A stretch of 64,000 nucleotides of DNA, from positions 48,551,676 through 48,615,675 of the forward strand of contig CM049311.1 in assembly GCA_026874595.1 (NCBI GenBank), given 5' to 3'. Each line of letters opens with the position of its first letter. Position 1 is the first letter of the stretch. The stretch is from Sipunculus nudus (Eukaryota > Annelida > Sipuncula > Golfingiida > Sipunculidae). A program made the translations under genes and the position numbers. Positions 23,219-37,360 of the stretch are shown in pieces. Below the pieces are notes generated by a model. It searched no databases and was not told the DNA's origin. It saw nothing but the letters and a program-made list of their open reading frames with translations.

Positions 23219-23336
23219 GTTTCATACAGAATGTTGTATCCCGTTTTGTAGTTATTGATTTGTACGCAATATTAATGTTTCATACAGAACGTTGTATCCC
23301 ATTTTGTAATTACTGATTTGTACACAATATTAAAAT
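23219..23336. repeat. Two-copy tandem duplication, ~58 bp
   Basis: Both copies read TTTCATACAGAA.GTTGTATC, then TTTTGTA.TTA.TGATTTG and ACACAATATTAA or a close variant. Confidence 0.8.
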
Positions 23337-24990
23337 TTTAACAATTGGGTCAAATGGGTTAATGTGTCGATTGTTGACACCCCTTAAAAAGCTGATGGTT
23401 CATGTGGCTTTCCTTAACCTAGACAAATCTTATGCTGGGTGGCGGGACTGTCACAGCTTGACAGAAAACAAGTGACTTATAGACTACATAAATATGTACA
23501 AGTAACGAAATTCCATATATTTGACAAATATTCATTGATTAGCTCGCAATGAATGCAACAACAATAGAAACATTTAACTAGTGTTCTTTGCGGAATCTCA
23601 TTTCACCTCGTTTTACTAAACTTTCAGTGCTTTTAATAACAGACGAAAGTCTTATAACATTTTTTTCAACTTTTGAAGCAAAACCTCCCAAATTAAAGGA
23701 TTACTGAAAATAAATATTTATGTGAATGCATGTGTCAGTGAACGTTCTTGTATTACTTACATAAATATATTGCTGAATAACGACAGCGCGCGTGTTATGT
23801 ATTGGCAGCGCGTCGCTTTTGTGTGACAGAGGATTTCCTAAGCATTAAAACATTGTGAATAAAACATTATTAAACCAAATCCTGGAGTTGTATTTCAACA
23901 TGGGGGCAACTATAATATAAATTTCATCATGTGCATTAATTCATCTAATTTAAAAGCTAAGAGGTGACTGATATATCAGTTGCCATTTAATTTATGGTTA
24001 AAAAATCCACATTAGAAAATGACATTTATGTGGATGTGGCACTATATCTTGGCTACATATAGAAATTTGTTATAAAAGGGTACATCCATTATAACTTGTG
24101 GAGTTTTTCAATCAAAATATATCACATATATAATACATTGTATATAATACACTGTAGATAAGACGATATACAGGCACTGCAGATGATAAAAACATGAATT
24201 TTGTATGTATAAAAGCAGGATGACGGATATTTACATAGAACCGCTCCCATGAACAATGTATTTAACGCCACCTGTCTGTGCGCGCGTGAAGCACTCGCAT
24301 CATGTCACTGTATTTTACTTTATGGCAAAATTTGAAATCCTGATTTACCTACTCATAAGTATGTACGTCTATTCGAAAAGTGCTAATGCAGAAGGGGTTG
24401 TCAGTTTAATAATAAAACTGCTGATTGTAGGCATTAACAAGACCCGGGGACATTACATACGTTTGTAAATACGGCCTTGAAAAATCTACTAATAACATTC
24501 TGTCTGATTATAGTAATATGGAACAGAATTCCTTAATTAAAAAGTATGAAATGCCCTGCCTTGAACTACCATCTCTTCGTAATTAAATACAAAGCTCATT
24601 GAACTAATTCAGTGGCACAGTACTACTGGTCTTTGAGAAGAAAACAGTGAGCAATACGCAAGCATTACTTATAATTTATGTCAAGCGTATAACTAGATTG
24701 TGTATTTCAAAAAAGGTTGGAAAAAAGTGGAAACAGTATATGCTTTTATCTAAGAAAGCGAACAAAAGGGACCTCTCAGAATGTTTCAGACGGTACATTG
24801 ATGATTTCTGGTTGGAGAATTTTCTGAAGAAATCGGCAACCAGATTGTTGTTAATTAACACTTACTACCCATAAATTGGTCGAAGTATGATTTTTGCACA
24901 CGATGTATATTATTACATTTCACATAAAAGTAAACATTATTCCTTTGGCTGCATGATGAACCATCTGTCACTGTAGATGTGTATTTTGTG

Positions 24991-24996
24991 TTTATT
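24991..24996 (-). terminator. Polyadenylation signal candidate of the synaptotagmin gene
   Basis: AATAAA on the minus strand (GAAATAAACAC), about 125 bases beyond the stop codon at 25120. It is the first such signal downstream of the stop. Confidence 0.45.
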
Positions 24997-25119
24997 TCAT
25001 ACCCCGGGATGTCCTAAACTACACAGCGTTAGGAGACGACAGACCCTGACCAATTCTTCACACGGACGACAGTTCGGAGTGTGGATTAAATCTATCAATC
25101 AGTCACCGTAACTAGGGCA

Positions 25120-25306
25120 TCATTTGATACAGGACCTGGCCTGCCTGCTGTTGTTGCCGTCGAGCCCAGGCACCGTCTCGAGCAGGGAGTACCATTGTGC
25201 CACGGGTTTCCTCGGGTTTTCCAGCATCTCGTACCAGTGATCACGACCCACCCCTACGTACTGCATTCCCAGCGCGCAGCATCCCATTAACTCGTTACTG
25301 CCAACC
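25120..25306 (-). CDS. Synaptotagmin, terminal exon
   Basis: The acceptor is ATTTGACAG and the stop is TGA at 25122-25120. It encodes [33 protein letters not shown] and a short tail ending RSCIK. HWYEML..PRKP is the conserved end of C2B. Confidence 0.95.
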
Positions 25307-28300
25307 CTGTCAAATAAAAAGTACAAAACCATCATTATATATCAGTCTCCATGCTGAATATGGAGGTTATACTTAACCCTCCACGACAGTGTATACCTCA
25401 GCGAAAACAGATTAACATTGATATAGTATTGTCATTACTGTATCTTGTGTGTAAAGGACATAACTCAGAAACGCATACCTCAGTCAAACAAATTTATATT
25501 GTCAGATTCCAAATTTAAATTTGTGTGTGAAAGAAAGAGCACTTAGAACTCCTTCAACACAATAAAAAAAGTTTCTCATTTTAAATCTAAAATAAGTGCT
25601 CCTGAGTTATTTTGTTGGTCACTTCCCTACTGCAAGTGATAGCCCTACATTTTATCCACGGTTTATCAGGCCCATTTGCTGTGACATCCTTATGTGTATT
25701 AGATGCGGCTTTCTTCAAGCATTCTCCAAATTTTGTATTCTCCATTTTTTTAATACTACTCCTACTCGTCTGTCACTATTTCCGGGACTTGCGGAGCTCA
25801 TGAATATTTAAATGTCGTGGCGTCACGTATGTCGCTCGAATAAAGCTGCATATGCTATAGTACATATTGCATGTTTATACATCGCAATGTGGACTTTATT
25901 TTGCTTTATTATGCTTTGCTTTGAGATATTACATAGCGGGCGAACTCTGCTGTGTGTGCTGTTATTATGATGATTACATCGTGTTTATCATTAATGTGTA
26001 GTCAGCTGCACGTCTGTTTAAAGGTTGTGCATGATCCCATGAAATAACTCCAGACCTATAATGTTGCGGTTTCACAGATGAAACTGAAGCTAAAGAGGGG
26101 AATATATGGCGTCCAAACTGCATCGCTGACCCGGCCGAAGCCGTGCCCAGCCAGCAACGCTTCAGTGAATAGAATGTGGCCAGATGAGAAGTCTGAGGTG
26201 TCCGAAGAGCAGCAGCACCCACGCCCACTCGGTGCCGACACCCTGAACCCCCATTCAACCAGCATACAGGCAGACTGCCGTGCCTAGGACTCTAGTTAAG
26301 ACTATACTGTTAATCCTATGTTTCTTCATCAGCATGGGTAAAGATGTTAGGTAATTCATTTCCCCTTACGGTTGACTTTTCAGGTTTATACTTCGATTTA
26401 AATAATTTATTGAATGAAAAGTATATGGCCTCGATATGAAATAAAGTACCACCAGTAAATGCAAATGATTAAACCGTAAAAGATATTAAAAATAAATAAA
26501 TAAAATAAATATTATTTATCTCACCTGGAGAATGCCCTTTACCTGAGACATCTTAGTGAGGGATACGGATAAGATATCAATCAGAATGGTTTGATATGTT
26601 TTTGCTTATTATTCCTTTATACAGGACCTTTCATCATGACATTGGAGAGAGCGCTGTCATACTTGAGGTCATCATGTTTTGTGGATCAATGGATATAACG
26701 TTGCAACATGTCTTGAAGTTATCCGAAGCCAGCATTTGGCCTTCGGAAGACGGGTTACGGCAGCCCTGATATGTGAAATTTTTTTTGTAATAATGTTGCT
26801 CAAGCCCTGTACTTTGTATTCTAGCAAATTAATCACCCTCCTGTTGAAAGAGGTTTGAACAGAGTCGTGTTGATAGCTCAGCAGGAAATCTTGTTTCTGA
26901 GTCAGTTGACGATTAATTGATCAGTTTTTAGATCAACATATTCATGTTTCATATAGCATGTTCGAAGGTATAACAGGTCGGACTACGGAAATCCATTTGA
27001 ACAAGCCTCTTCTGTCTTTTGTCAGTGATGTTAGGTCATTGTTTCAGATAAGAATGTGGTCCACAGTGTTTAACTGTCGGTTTTTGTGCATCCGAACTTA
27101 CAGTTACAATACACAGCTATAATTATTTCTAATAATGTATGTGACATAAAGAAACATAGTAATTATATTAAAATAATAGTAATTTGCTCCTGCAAAAATA
27201 CATAAAATGGAAACAAAATGCGGTATATTAGCACTGAGTGTATTAGTGGCTTCAAAGGGCTGTTATGTCATGAAATGTGCTAGGTTTAAGGCAATCTTAA
27301 TTCATGTCGGTCTGTCAATAAAATGACGTGTCAGTCAGGTCACGTGACTATTGCTGTCAGCCCTCGGAGAGAAGGATCGTGAGATTCTCATGGTCACTTA
27401 ATCCGAACGCATGAAAAAAAGAACAAATATCAGCAACCAGATATAAACATTGTCCGAAAGCTCCATCGAGGAATCGCTTATATACATGGATTTGTTTTTC
27501 TGTCAGACTTATGTCTAAAGACAAAGACTTTAGATAGAAGATAAAAGATGGCGCTCGATCGCTTCAGTTGAAAGACTGTGGAACCCTACCCCAGCCGGTC
27601 ATGTGAAACGTGATAAATAATGATTGACTAGTGTTGATAAAAGTGTTGACTGTTAGACCTATAAACAAGGAGAAATAAAGAGGATTCAGAGATAAATAAG
27701 TAAAGCTATATACATTTTGATTTATGCTATATCAAGTCCAGACGACTCAAAAGTAGCTTTCAGAGTTGATCTGATCATAACCCCCGCATCACAGGCACAC
27801 GTGTGCCACAGACCACCTGTATTGGTTTTCTATTAAAATGAGATGTACTACATGAAGACGATGTGCTTTATGTCAGTTGTGTGTCATTTTCATTTAATCC
27901 GTCAGCTTATTAGGTACCCAGATTAGCGACACACTTGTGACACAGAGTCACCTGAGTTACATTGGGAGTTTGTTGTGACGTCATCCCAGGGTATAAACAG
28001 GGATACGGGAGTATAAGGAAGACTCCTCGGGCTAAGACTACTGCTCTTGTAGTTGTTTTGTCTCTTGCTATTAATAAAACGTTCACATTCTAGTCCTGCG
28101 TTTCCAAAACAATTATACAAAAAAAAAGTTTTCAATGACACGTTAAAGTTGATGATAAGAACAAGCCCTGATTCGTTCCTTCGCAGGATTGAGAAAAACG
28201 AGAATGCAGCTACAATGGAGACCTGCACAGCCAAGCATATGATTCGATGAATTCACTATTCGCCCATTGGTGATTACACATCACAGAATATACCCTTCGT

Positions 28301-31300
28301 AGTGATAGAGGGTGATAGAGGGTAACCTCTTAGTTAATATGCACTTCAAGTATCGAACGTTTTTTAGGGAGGAGCGGACAGCATTCCGTTCTACGATTAA
28401 GTGCGACCCAGGCATGTATAAAAACAAAAGTTTTCTTGCAAATCACTTTAGAAACAACAAACTTAAAAAAATAAAGTGAATATAATTTGGTTTAAATCAG
28501 GGGGCAAATCCCAATAATTCTGGAATTTATTGATATATGCAGTAACTGGTAGGACCACACGAAATGACCACGTGACCTGTACGACCCAGTGTCACGTGAC
28601 TGACCTGTCATAGTCGATGACCTTGACCAGCAGGTACACCTCCTCTACGTTTTCCTGCGGCACATCAAACACCATGGCTTCGTTGTACACGGGGTTTAAA
28701 GTGTTTCTCTTCACAGATGTCTTCTTCTTCTTAATTCTCTTTCCTTGACACATTAGGGACACCTTCACGTATGGATCTGTTAATAATTAAGATAAAATTT
28801 ATTTACTGACAACCCCGTTTACTAACATACCCTTTATTGTCATATTTTCTTCTAAAATCATGGTCCTTTCGCTATAATTGAGCTAAACAAGTTATTATGA
28901 TATCTTATTTTGAAATCATGGTCAGTGCAATAAAGTAGACCTTATCCCGTTATTATCATACCTTCTTCTGAAATGTTGGTCATTTCAAATAAGTAGGGCT
29001 ATATTCGTCATTATCATGTCTTCCTCTGAGATCACGGTCATTTCAATATAAAAGGGCTAAACTTGATGGTCTTGAAATAATGCCATAGACTCGCTTATCA
29101 GTGTTTCTCAGGGCCTTGAATTGATTCAGTATTAAGTAAAAATATCGCATTTTTTCTATAAAAATGTTTCTTGAAATCTGCCTATTCCCCTGATAAATGC
29201 AGGAAATCTAACGTCAGTATAATTTTATGTAGTATTTCCTCCGTCTACCCAAAAGTTATTTTTTTATCATCTTTATCACTTAACATTGAGTCGACGCTCC
29301 CGTTAATAACGCTGGTGACTGTCACCGAAGCATTCAATAAATCCTAGAGTAATATTGCCGATGACTAGAGTAATATTGCTCATGACATGAATATATCCAG
29401 ACCTGTTTAAGTTAAATCACCAATATATTATTAAGAGGAAACTTTTAACGTTGTATGAGCAAAAACCCCTGCATGAGTTACTCTATTTCATCAGCCAGTA
29501 TTGTATTTTCTCATGTTAGGCGTATATATATATATATATTATTATTTTCTTACCTGACGAACCCGTTATGTCCATCGCTTTGAGATTCCGTGCCTTTATA
29601 AGCGTGACTGTCATCCTGCCGGCTGTTGGTAGGTAACACAGTGACAGCATCAACTCCCCGAGGTCAACCTTCTCCTGGAAAATTCAGGTAAAGAATCAAT
29701 AAGATAATCTGTGTTACAGAATCCATGAGATAATAAATGAAACAGAATCAATGAGAAATCATCAGTGTTACAGAATCCATGAGAAAATAAATGTTACCGA
29801 ATCAATGTTACAGAATAAATGAGATAATCAATGTTACAGAATAAATGATATAATCAGTGTGACAGAATCAATAAGATTATCAATGTTACAGAATAAATGA
29901 GATAATCAATGTTACAGAATCAATGAGATTATCAATGTTACAGAATCAATAAGGTTATCATTGTTACAGATCAATGAGATAATCAATGTTACCGAATAAA
30001 TGAGATAACCAATGTTACAGATTCGATGAGATAATGAATGTTACAGAATCAATGAGATAATCAATGTTACAGAATTAATGAGATTATCAATGTTACAGAA
30101 TCAATGAGTTTATCAATGTTACAGAATCAATGAGATAATCAATGTTACTGAATTAATGAGAAACCAATGTTACAGATTCAATGAGATAATCAATGTTACA
30201 AAATCAATGATATCATTATTGTGACAGAATCAATGTGATAATCAATGTGACGGAATCAATGAGAAAATCAATGTTACAGATACAATGAGATAATCAATAT
30301 TAAAGAATCAATGAGATAATCAATGTTACAGAATCAATGAGATTATCAATGTTACCGAATCAATGAGATTATCAATGTTACAGAATCAATGAGATAATCA
30401 ATGTGACAGAATTAATGAGATCACCAATGTTACAGTTTCAATGAGATAACAATGTTACAGAATAAATGAGATTATCACTGTTACAGAATCAATGAGATAA
30501 TCAATGTTACAGATTCAATGAGATAATCAATGTTGCAGAATCAATGAGATAATCAATGTTACCGAATCAATGAGATAATCAATGTTACAGATCAATGAGA
30601 TTATCAATGTGACAGAATCAATGAGATAATCAATGTTACAGATTCAATGAGATAATCAATATTTCAGAACAAATGAGATAATCAATGTTACGGAATCAAT
30701 GAAATTATCAGATAACTATGTAACTGTTACATAAAACAGAACCCGTTCATTAAAATTCATTGAGGGTTGGTGAATGTAGTCGGTTAAACGAGAGATCTGG
30801 GCCTGGTCCCTTATGCGTCATATTAATCAGAGTTCATATTCACGCTGTTTAAGAACGATATCTTTTTTCATGTATGGATAAACTGTTGCATATGTAAAAT
30901 GTGGGTTAAGTAGACGCATGTGTTTATGCCCGGCGGTTTGAGTTACGAGGGGATGCCTGTTCACCAACAGCATCGTATGGAAGATTTTCAAAATTTGAGC
31001 ATAAACTATAACAACATTACCGTTTTCACTCATGATTTTAATGTTGTTGTGAAGATGCAAAAATACAGGTAAAAGAAAAATATATAGGTATAAGTGATAA
31101 ATAGTTTACGCCTCCTGCGATCTTCCCTGGCCCAGGTTTCAATGTTGTAACGTTTGATGAGACCATATGTTTGGTTCCAGTCGTATAGTGTTTAATAACC
31201 GAGTGATATTTTTTTCAACTGTTGTCCTTTTAAACTGCGTTAGTTTAATGTTAAATACACGTTTGACAAAAGCGTGTACCTGCATACTGTTGTTGGTTAC

Positions 31301-34300
31301 CAATAGAAACAAACTTTTCTTTACACGAAATTGCACTTGAGATGACCCTCTCCTTTGACAGGTAACGCCACCACATACAATAGACACCTCTGATGAGGAA
31401 ATCCGGTAGCCGGGGACGTAATCAAAGAAAGGACGTGGACTCCAACGTTGATTTACTATATATATTACATATCGGTGATTTGAGTACCTAAAAGGTTACA
31501 CCACAATAAGTTTTCTTGACCGAATCATGTTATTGACATGTTAATTAAATGAAAATTAGTGTAGCATGTAACAGCACATGTTTGCACTCGTGATCCACAA
31601 TTTATACCATCTACAATGACAAAGACATAAAGAGCCAAGGACGGGATTATTATCAGACTGACGACCTGGGTAATTAGGTTGAATCTTCCTCGGAAAATAC
31701 ATAATTAGTGTTAGCAGCGGGAGGTGTTGCAGACAAAGACAAGGGAATGATAATGTACCGTGTGTTGATTTTCTTCAAGGTGCTGAATGGTGACTTGACA
31801 ACGCAACATGCAAAATACCGTGTTCTTACCAAAGAACGAAGAAACCAGACTACTGTACAACTGCGTAGGAAGACCAAATGGCTCTGGATGCAACCAGCAC
31901 GCCAGCCTCATTTCCTTCCAATCAGCGACAAAGCAGTAAAGAAGAAGCCCTGTTTCCCCAGCTGTACCAGTAAATAGTGACCTCCCGGGCTCCTACCCAG
32001 GCCTGCACCAGCTCATGTCATCGTAAACAGACCAGCCATAACTAAACTCAAAGACTCTTTGTTTTCCAGGACGCAATTTACTGAGTCGTCGTCATCAAAC
32101 TATTACTCAACATTTGAAAGTTCGATATTTGCATGTGCTAGTGAAATGCCGAAGTTCTTTGCTACTTTTTGGGCATTCCGTTTCTGGAGTTGCTTACTTA
32201 CGTTTGATTAAACTTTTTTTTAAGTCTACATGTGCCACTTGCAGCCATGAGTTGCAGATGTTCTTTTACTATTATTATATGTCCATCAGAGTTCTGATAT
32301 TACTGTCATTATTACCATTACCATATTAAAAATCTGTGAATAGAATAGTTTTCTTTGAATCCATATGTAGGAGGCATGAGTTTCAAATGTGATATTACTT
32401 CAGAACTGGCCCCGGGGGGGGGGGGGGGGGTTGGGCTTTTTACTTCGAAAGCATTTTTAAGGGTTTCATACCAAATTTTGCGGCCTGAATCCCCCTTTTC
32501 CGGACCTTTGGAACTTTTTCAGGTTTTCATTAGGCATCCTGGATTGGACCCCCCTTTTCCTAAATCCTGGATATGCCCTTTACTGGACACGTATAAATCA
32601 GAAATTACATAATTGAATTATAACACCCTTGCAAACTCACATTTGTAAAGAATAAATTTGTTTCTTTGTTTTCTATGAATATATATACCAAAAACTGCCA
32701 AACAAATTTCCCATCCTTCTCCTTGGAAACCCACATCCGTCTAAGTACAGGGTAAGTGTCTTTTTAAAAACCGGAGGTTGCATCATACCACCGAGAAACC
32801 CCCGAAAAGCGCACTCGTTTGTAAACGAAACACGGCCGTGGGGGACGGCCTTCCGAATGCAGAGGGCTCAGCCTGGGTGGGCGTCGACGGAGAATTAGCT
32901 GGTTCCGGACTTCCCCGACCCTTACTAATAGATTCCCAAGCACATGGTTAACATATATGTCTGCAAAATATGGGAACAATATCTGTAGGCATTCCTCACA
33001 ATGAACCGACAGACAAAACATTGATGATCAGCCAAATTCAAAGCTTCATGGAGACCCGAGTTAAAAAATAATTCATACTCCTTTCTCTGCTTAGTTTAAA
33101 CGAAATATTTATCTATGCTGTGAAAACCAAAGTGTATAATGTTTTCTGACTTACGAGATAACTTGCAACAGAAGTTCCGTTTGTATGTAAACACATGAAA
33201 TTGTATCAGACAAAATCATATTTTTAGTACCATGAACAGCAATTTTTAATTTATATTCACTTTTTTCCCCTAGCCCCAAGGAGTAAGTAGTGTCATGCTT
33301 CGTGCAAGAACAATGTGGAAAAACTGTGTTTGCACAAGTAAAATAGGTAAACAGTTGCCACAAGAGCTGATTTTTTCTAGCATATTCTGCCAAAAGTTTG
33401 GCGATACATCTGTGTTAGGTTCCTGAGATATTTGACAACTGACGATAGGAGATGCTGGCGGATACTGGCCTACATATTTTCGAGGTCAATCTCCAAATTA
33501 TATATATATATATATATATACATATTATTATTAGAACCCTAGATTCAGCTTAATTAATACTTGTATGTGTCTATATGAGTGTATTTACATCTGATTTTTA
33601 TTCAACACTGAGACGGCAAAGATTTAGTGGTTAGCGCTTGATAGGTTGCAGTATCAAGCAAATGATGTTTGTGATGTCCAGTAGTCTTGGCAGCCAATGA
33701 ACTAGCATACGGAATAACTTAGATCTGTAAAGATCTTTAAAGACTTATGAAAAAAAGGAAAACACATATGACTGGGAAAAAATGTTTTAAACCATTACTA
33801 GTACAAAATAAAAAAGCTGTAATTTTCAGCTAATGTTGAAAGTTTTTCTAAAAAAATTATTTTGAGATTACTTTATATGGTTGTAAAAAAAGTCCGTTTG
33901 TTTCATCATAAGTATAAGCAGAATGTACCTGAATTACAAATTTCTCTGTGGTCTCCATGATTTCAGTATTTCTTGAAATAAATATCAATATATTTTACCA
34001 TTTTTACCAGTTAAGATATGTTCTTTTCAATATGACCTGACCCATTACCCACTAAGAATGTGATAAAAGCATGATAAAAAATAAGATGTAGTCGGTTTCA
34101 TTGTGACACAGACACCTGTTGGTTGGACCTTTATTTCAAGCCTGTCACATTTGTAGAGGTTTATCACTTTTCCGGTCATGACTTTTGATGTTATTCTAAG
34201 ATCCATTTTTATGTAGTAACCATGGAACCTGAGAAGCCCAATCGTGCCTCAATCAAATAATACCTTAACAAACCAAAGACATGGTCCAGTGCTTTAAAAT

Positions 34301-37274
34301 TGCTCCGCCAGGAGTGTATGCGTTTATCCCCGTTCGTGTGTTTGTGTGTTTGTTTGTTCATAACACTACTCACGAAATTATGCACGGATTCTCTTGAAAT
34401 GTTCAGGGCATTACGAACTGGCAAATGAAGAATTGATTAAATTTTGTGTGCACCCGTATTCAGCAACGACATCATGGAACATTCTCAAATGTACAGTCAC
34501 TTATGCACGAATAAACTTGGGAAAATGGTCCGCATAAATGAATGCAAACACGGTTTTGGGAGCATCCCACAATATGTAATCCCTTCCTCCCCCGGCAGCG
34601 CAGGCTTGCATTCCTTAAAGTGCAGATTTCTAGTTATTGATATTGCTATAAAGTGAACAAAACAAACAAACGTGTTTAGAGCTGCAATGTCAACAAATTG
34701 AACCTGAGCCACTCTGAGGTTTTAAACACAACATTTGCAAAAATATTCTTAATAAAGTTTCAATTAATTTTATAAGATGGTCGAACAAATGCCAATGAAC
34801 CATTACAGGCGGATATGTATGTGATTCCAGAATTTCTAACCGATATCTTTGAGACGGCGAGTTTGGACAAGTTTCGGGTGCTTTTTTTTCGTTCAGATAT
34901 ACACGTATTGACACCTTCATAATGAAGGTGTAAAGGAATAAGCTCAATGAATTTAGAGCGATAATAATATCTATTGGATGATAGGTTAAATGTTTGGGAA
35001 ATTAAGGTGCTGGCGGAGGTAATAGCTCTCTGAGTGCTTTCTAATTTATTCCGACATTCTGCCTGGGCTGCATGGTTTAATATAAGAATCACTCTGAAAT
35101 CTCCGCGCCTCTACTCTACGGTAAAATGTACCGCGAGTGATTACTAGTGTCATCTAGTGTTTATGTTTGGCATATTCTTAATGCTGAACATTTAATAGAA
35201 GATAAATGTGTCTAAAGGTAACAAGAAAGAGAAAAGCAGGGTCTGTAGAGATTAATCAAACCTATATACATCAATATCTTGGTCAAAGGGATTTGATGAA
35301 ATTTCTTAGGTCCTAAAAACTCTCGATTACAATTTTTGTCTTCTTTTTCTTTTCTTTTCTTATTCTGTCCGTGTTTGACCTCAAACATGACTTACTTTCA
35401 CTTACTTACATTGGGTACAATAAGAGTAACAGGTGACAGATTTGCACCTGTTATCTATTTTTGACCCTATCCTTATTCACACTCAGTAGCAGATTCTGAA
35501 TTATTGCCAATATATTTTTAGAAAAATATTTTGATTTTTAAACCTTGCCTAGATTAATTTCATCCAAATGGCCTTTAAGTGAATAGTAATCGAGATCTTA
35601 ATGTTATTCTCACTTTTACTCTTTTGGAATTACAACAAAAATCGAATCGAAAATAAAAAAAACTAATCTGTGGTAATCAAAGATAATTAACACGCGAGGC
35701 ACTCGCTGAAAATGTAAATTCAGCATCCCTAAATTATTCTACTGAAATAAAGTGAGAAATTATAACAATTACTGAAATAATTAAGGAAAATGGGGTGTCG
35801 CTAACATTGTTGAACCTAAATAAACATTTACTTTTACGACAAAGTCTCTTACAAAAAGATCAATAGCGTTGAAACAACAGCAATAAGGCATTAAGTGTAA
35901 CATCACCAAAATCCTCTTACTGCCGATCGCTTCTTTCGAACTTCTGTATCAATATATACTTTTGTTATTTCTATAATCTTTAATAATTTATCATTTTGCC
36001 ACCTGTTTTCAATCTCAATACAATTAAGATGTAAATAAGTCATATATACACTCCTCACGCAGTAGTTACACGCTGCAGTCATTTAAGGTCTCCTTCGTTT
36101 AAACCGCTGCTCTGTTTAGCAAGTTTTTCAGGGTCTCAACACTAATGCTGGCACAGGGTCAAGAAACAGATTAACGAGAGCTGGGTGACGCGGGTTTAAA
36201 ACTTTGAGTTGATGCACAATGCGAAACCAGGCTCTCATTGGTCTGATTACAATTCTTAAGCAGGGGAGTCCTGTTATACAAAGCAGCGGTTTGTACGATG
36301 GAGATGTAGAACGACTGTTGTAATATAACCGCTGCGTGAGGAGCGAACCGCATACTAGTCTACTTCCGCCAGCCTCATGGTCTAACGTGATCTTAGAAAA
36401 TGCATAAATGGAAGCACACAGAATTGTGTGTCACAGTTCAGCAATTCGATGGTTGCATCGCAAGTGAGCTTTGACAACCAGAGCAAAAGAGACCCTAAAT
36501 TTCAATGACCCTCGGCCAGGAAAAACGGATGCTAACGAATGCTTGAAATAAAATTAGACTTGGGTTAACCAGATTACTTCTAAATTTTAATGGGTTGTTT
36601 CCTAGGTGGATTGTTTCTAACCCAACACAAACATTTATGAATGTCTGTTTATAACCATCTGATTACATTTGCTAATAACCAACTGACCACCCGATTAACC
36701 AACCAAGACAAAAAAATAAAGTTAAACCATTGAATGACAAACCACATTACTTTGTATAAACCTGTGTGGCTGAAGCAATCAGGCTTTGAGTCCTTAAAAG
36801 CACCTGTGCTATAATTTTATATATATATATAAAACTCTGGAGAAAAACAACACTATAAATTCACAACAGTCTGTTTCACGGGATCACGATCCGATCATCA
36901 GGTGAATATGGTTAGAATCCATATATATATAAACTTCTGAGAAATATCAACAAGCGAGCAAGCTCCTGCGTTCCCATCGCCTATTTATTTGCATGAGCCC
37001 TTGTAAAACACAGAAACCAGCTTGACTTTAATTTGCGTTTGAAACTTAATATGTCAGTCCCCTTCTGTATAATATAAGATGAATTATGGAAGTACTGAGC
37101 GAATGATATATAACCACACTTTTGTCGATTCGTAGACTTTATTAATTCAAGGAACTAATTGGTCCCATTAGGGAAAACCTTGGCAAACCCACAGAAACAC
37201 TTGTGGGAAGAGCTCAGGCGGATTGAGAGGTGTCATTTGACTCCCGCATTGTTATTATAGGAAGGCGGAACCGA

Positions 37275-37360
<86 letters not shown>

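Larger units (their letters stand above)
17497..25119. other. Intergenic region between the kinase and synaptotagmin genes
   Basis: No coding gene was recognised. The part up to about 20.6 kb is upstream of the kinase gene and should contain its 5' UTR exon and promoter. The right end holds the synaptotagmin 3' UTR. It contains one pearl-like element, a (TTA)n run and a 58-bp two-copy duplication. The open frames here are short and show no family similarity. Confidence 0.5.

Noticed and set aside
26056-26290. 69-94 codon overlapping frames in the last synaptotagmin intron
   Set aside because: Open in several frames on both strands because of local GC content; no recognised family and only a weak acceptor-like word.
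29692-30712. CRISPR-like array
   Set aside because: Units are 26 bp head to tail with no unique spacers, and the setting is a eukaryotic intron. It is a minisatellite.
11270-31400. Other CTGATGA words (11274, 12849, 18921, 21474, 31391) as hammerhead cores
   Set aside because: None is followed by a stem-loop and GAAA with a closing stem III and matching stem I.
33610-33660. tRNA or SINE head suggested by AGTGGTTAGCGC
   Set aside because: It resembles an A box, but no B box or foldable cloverleaf follows at the right distance.
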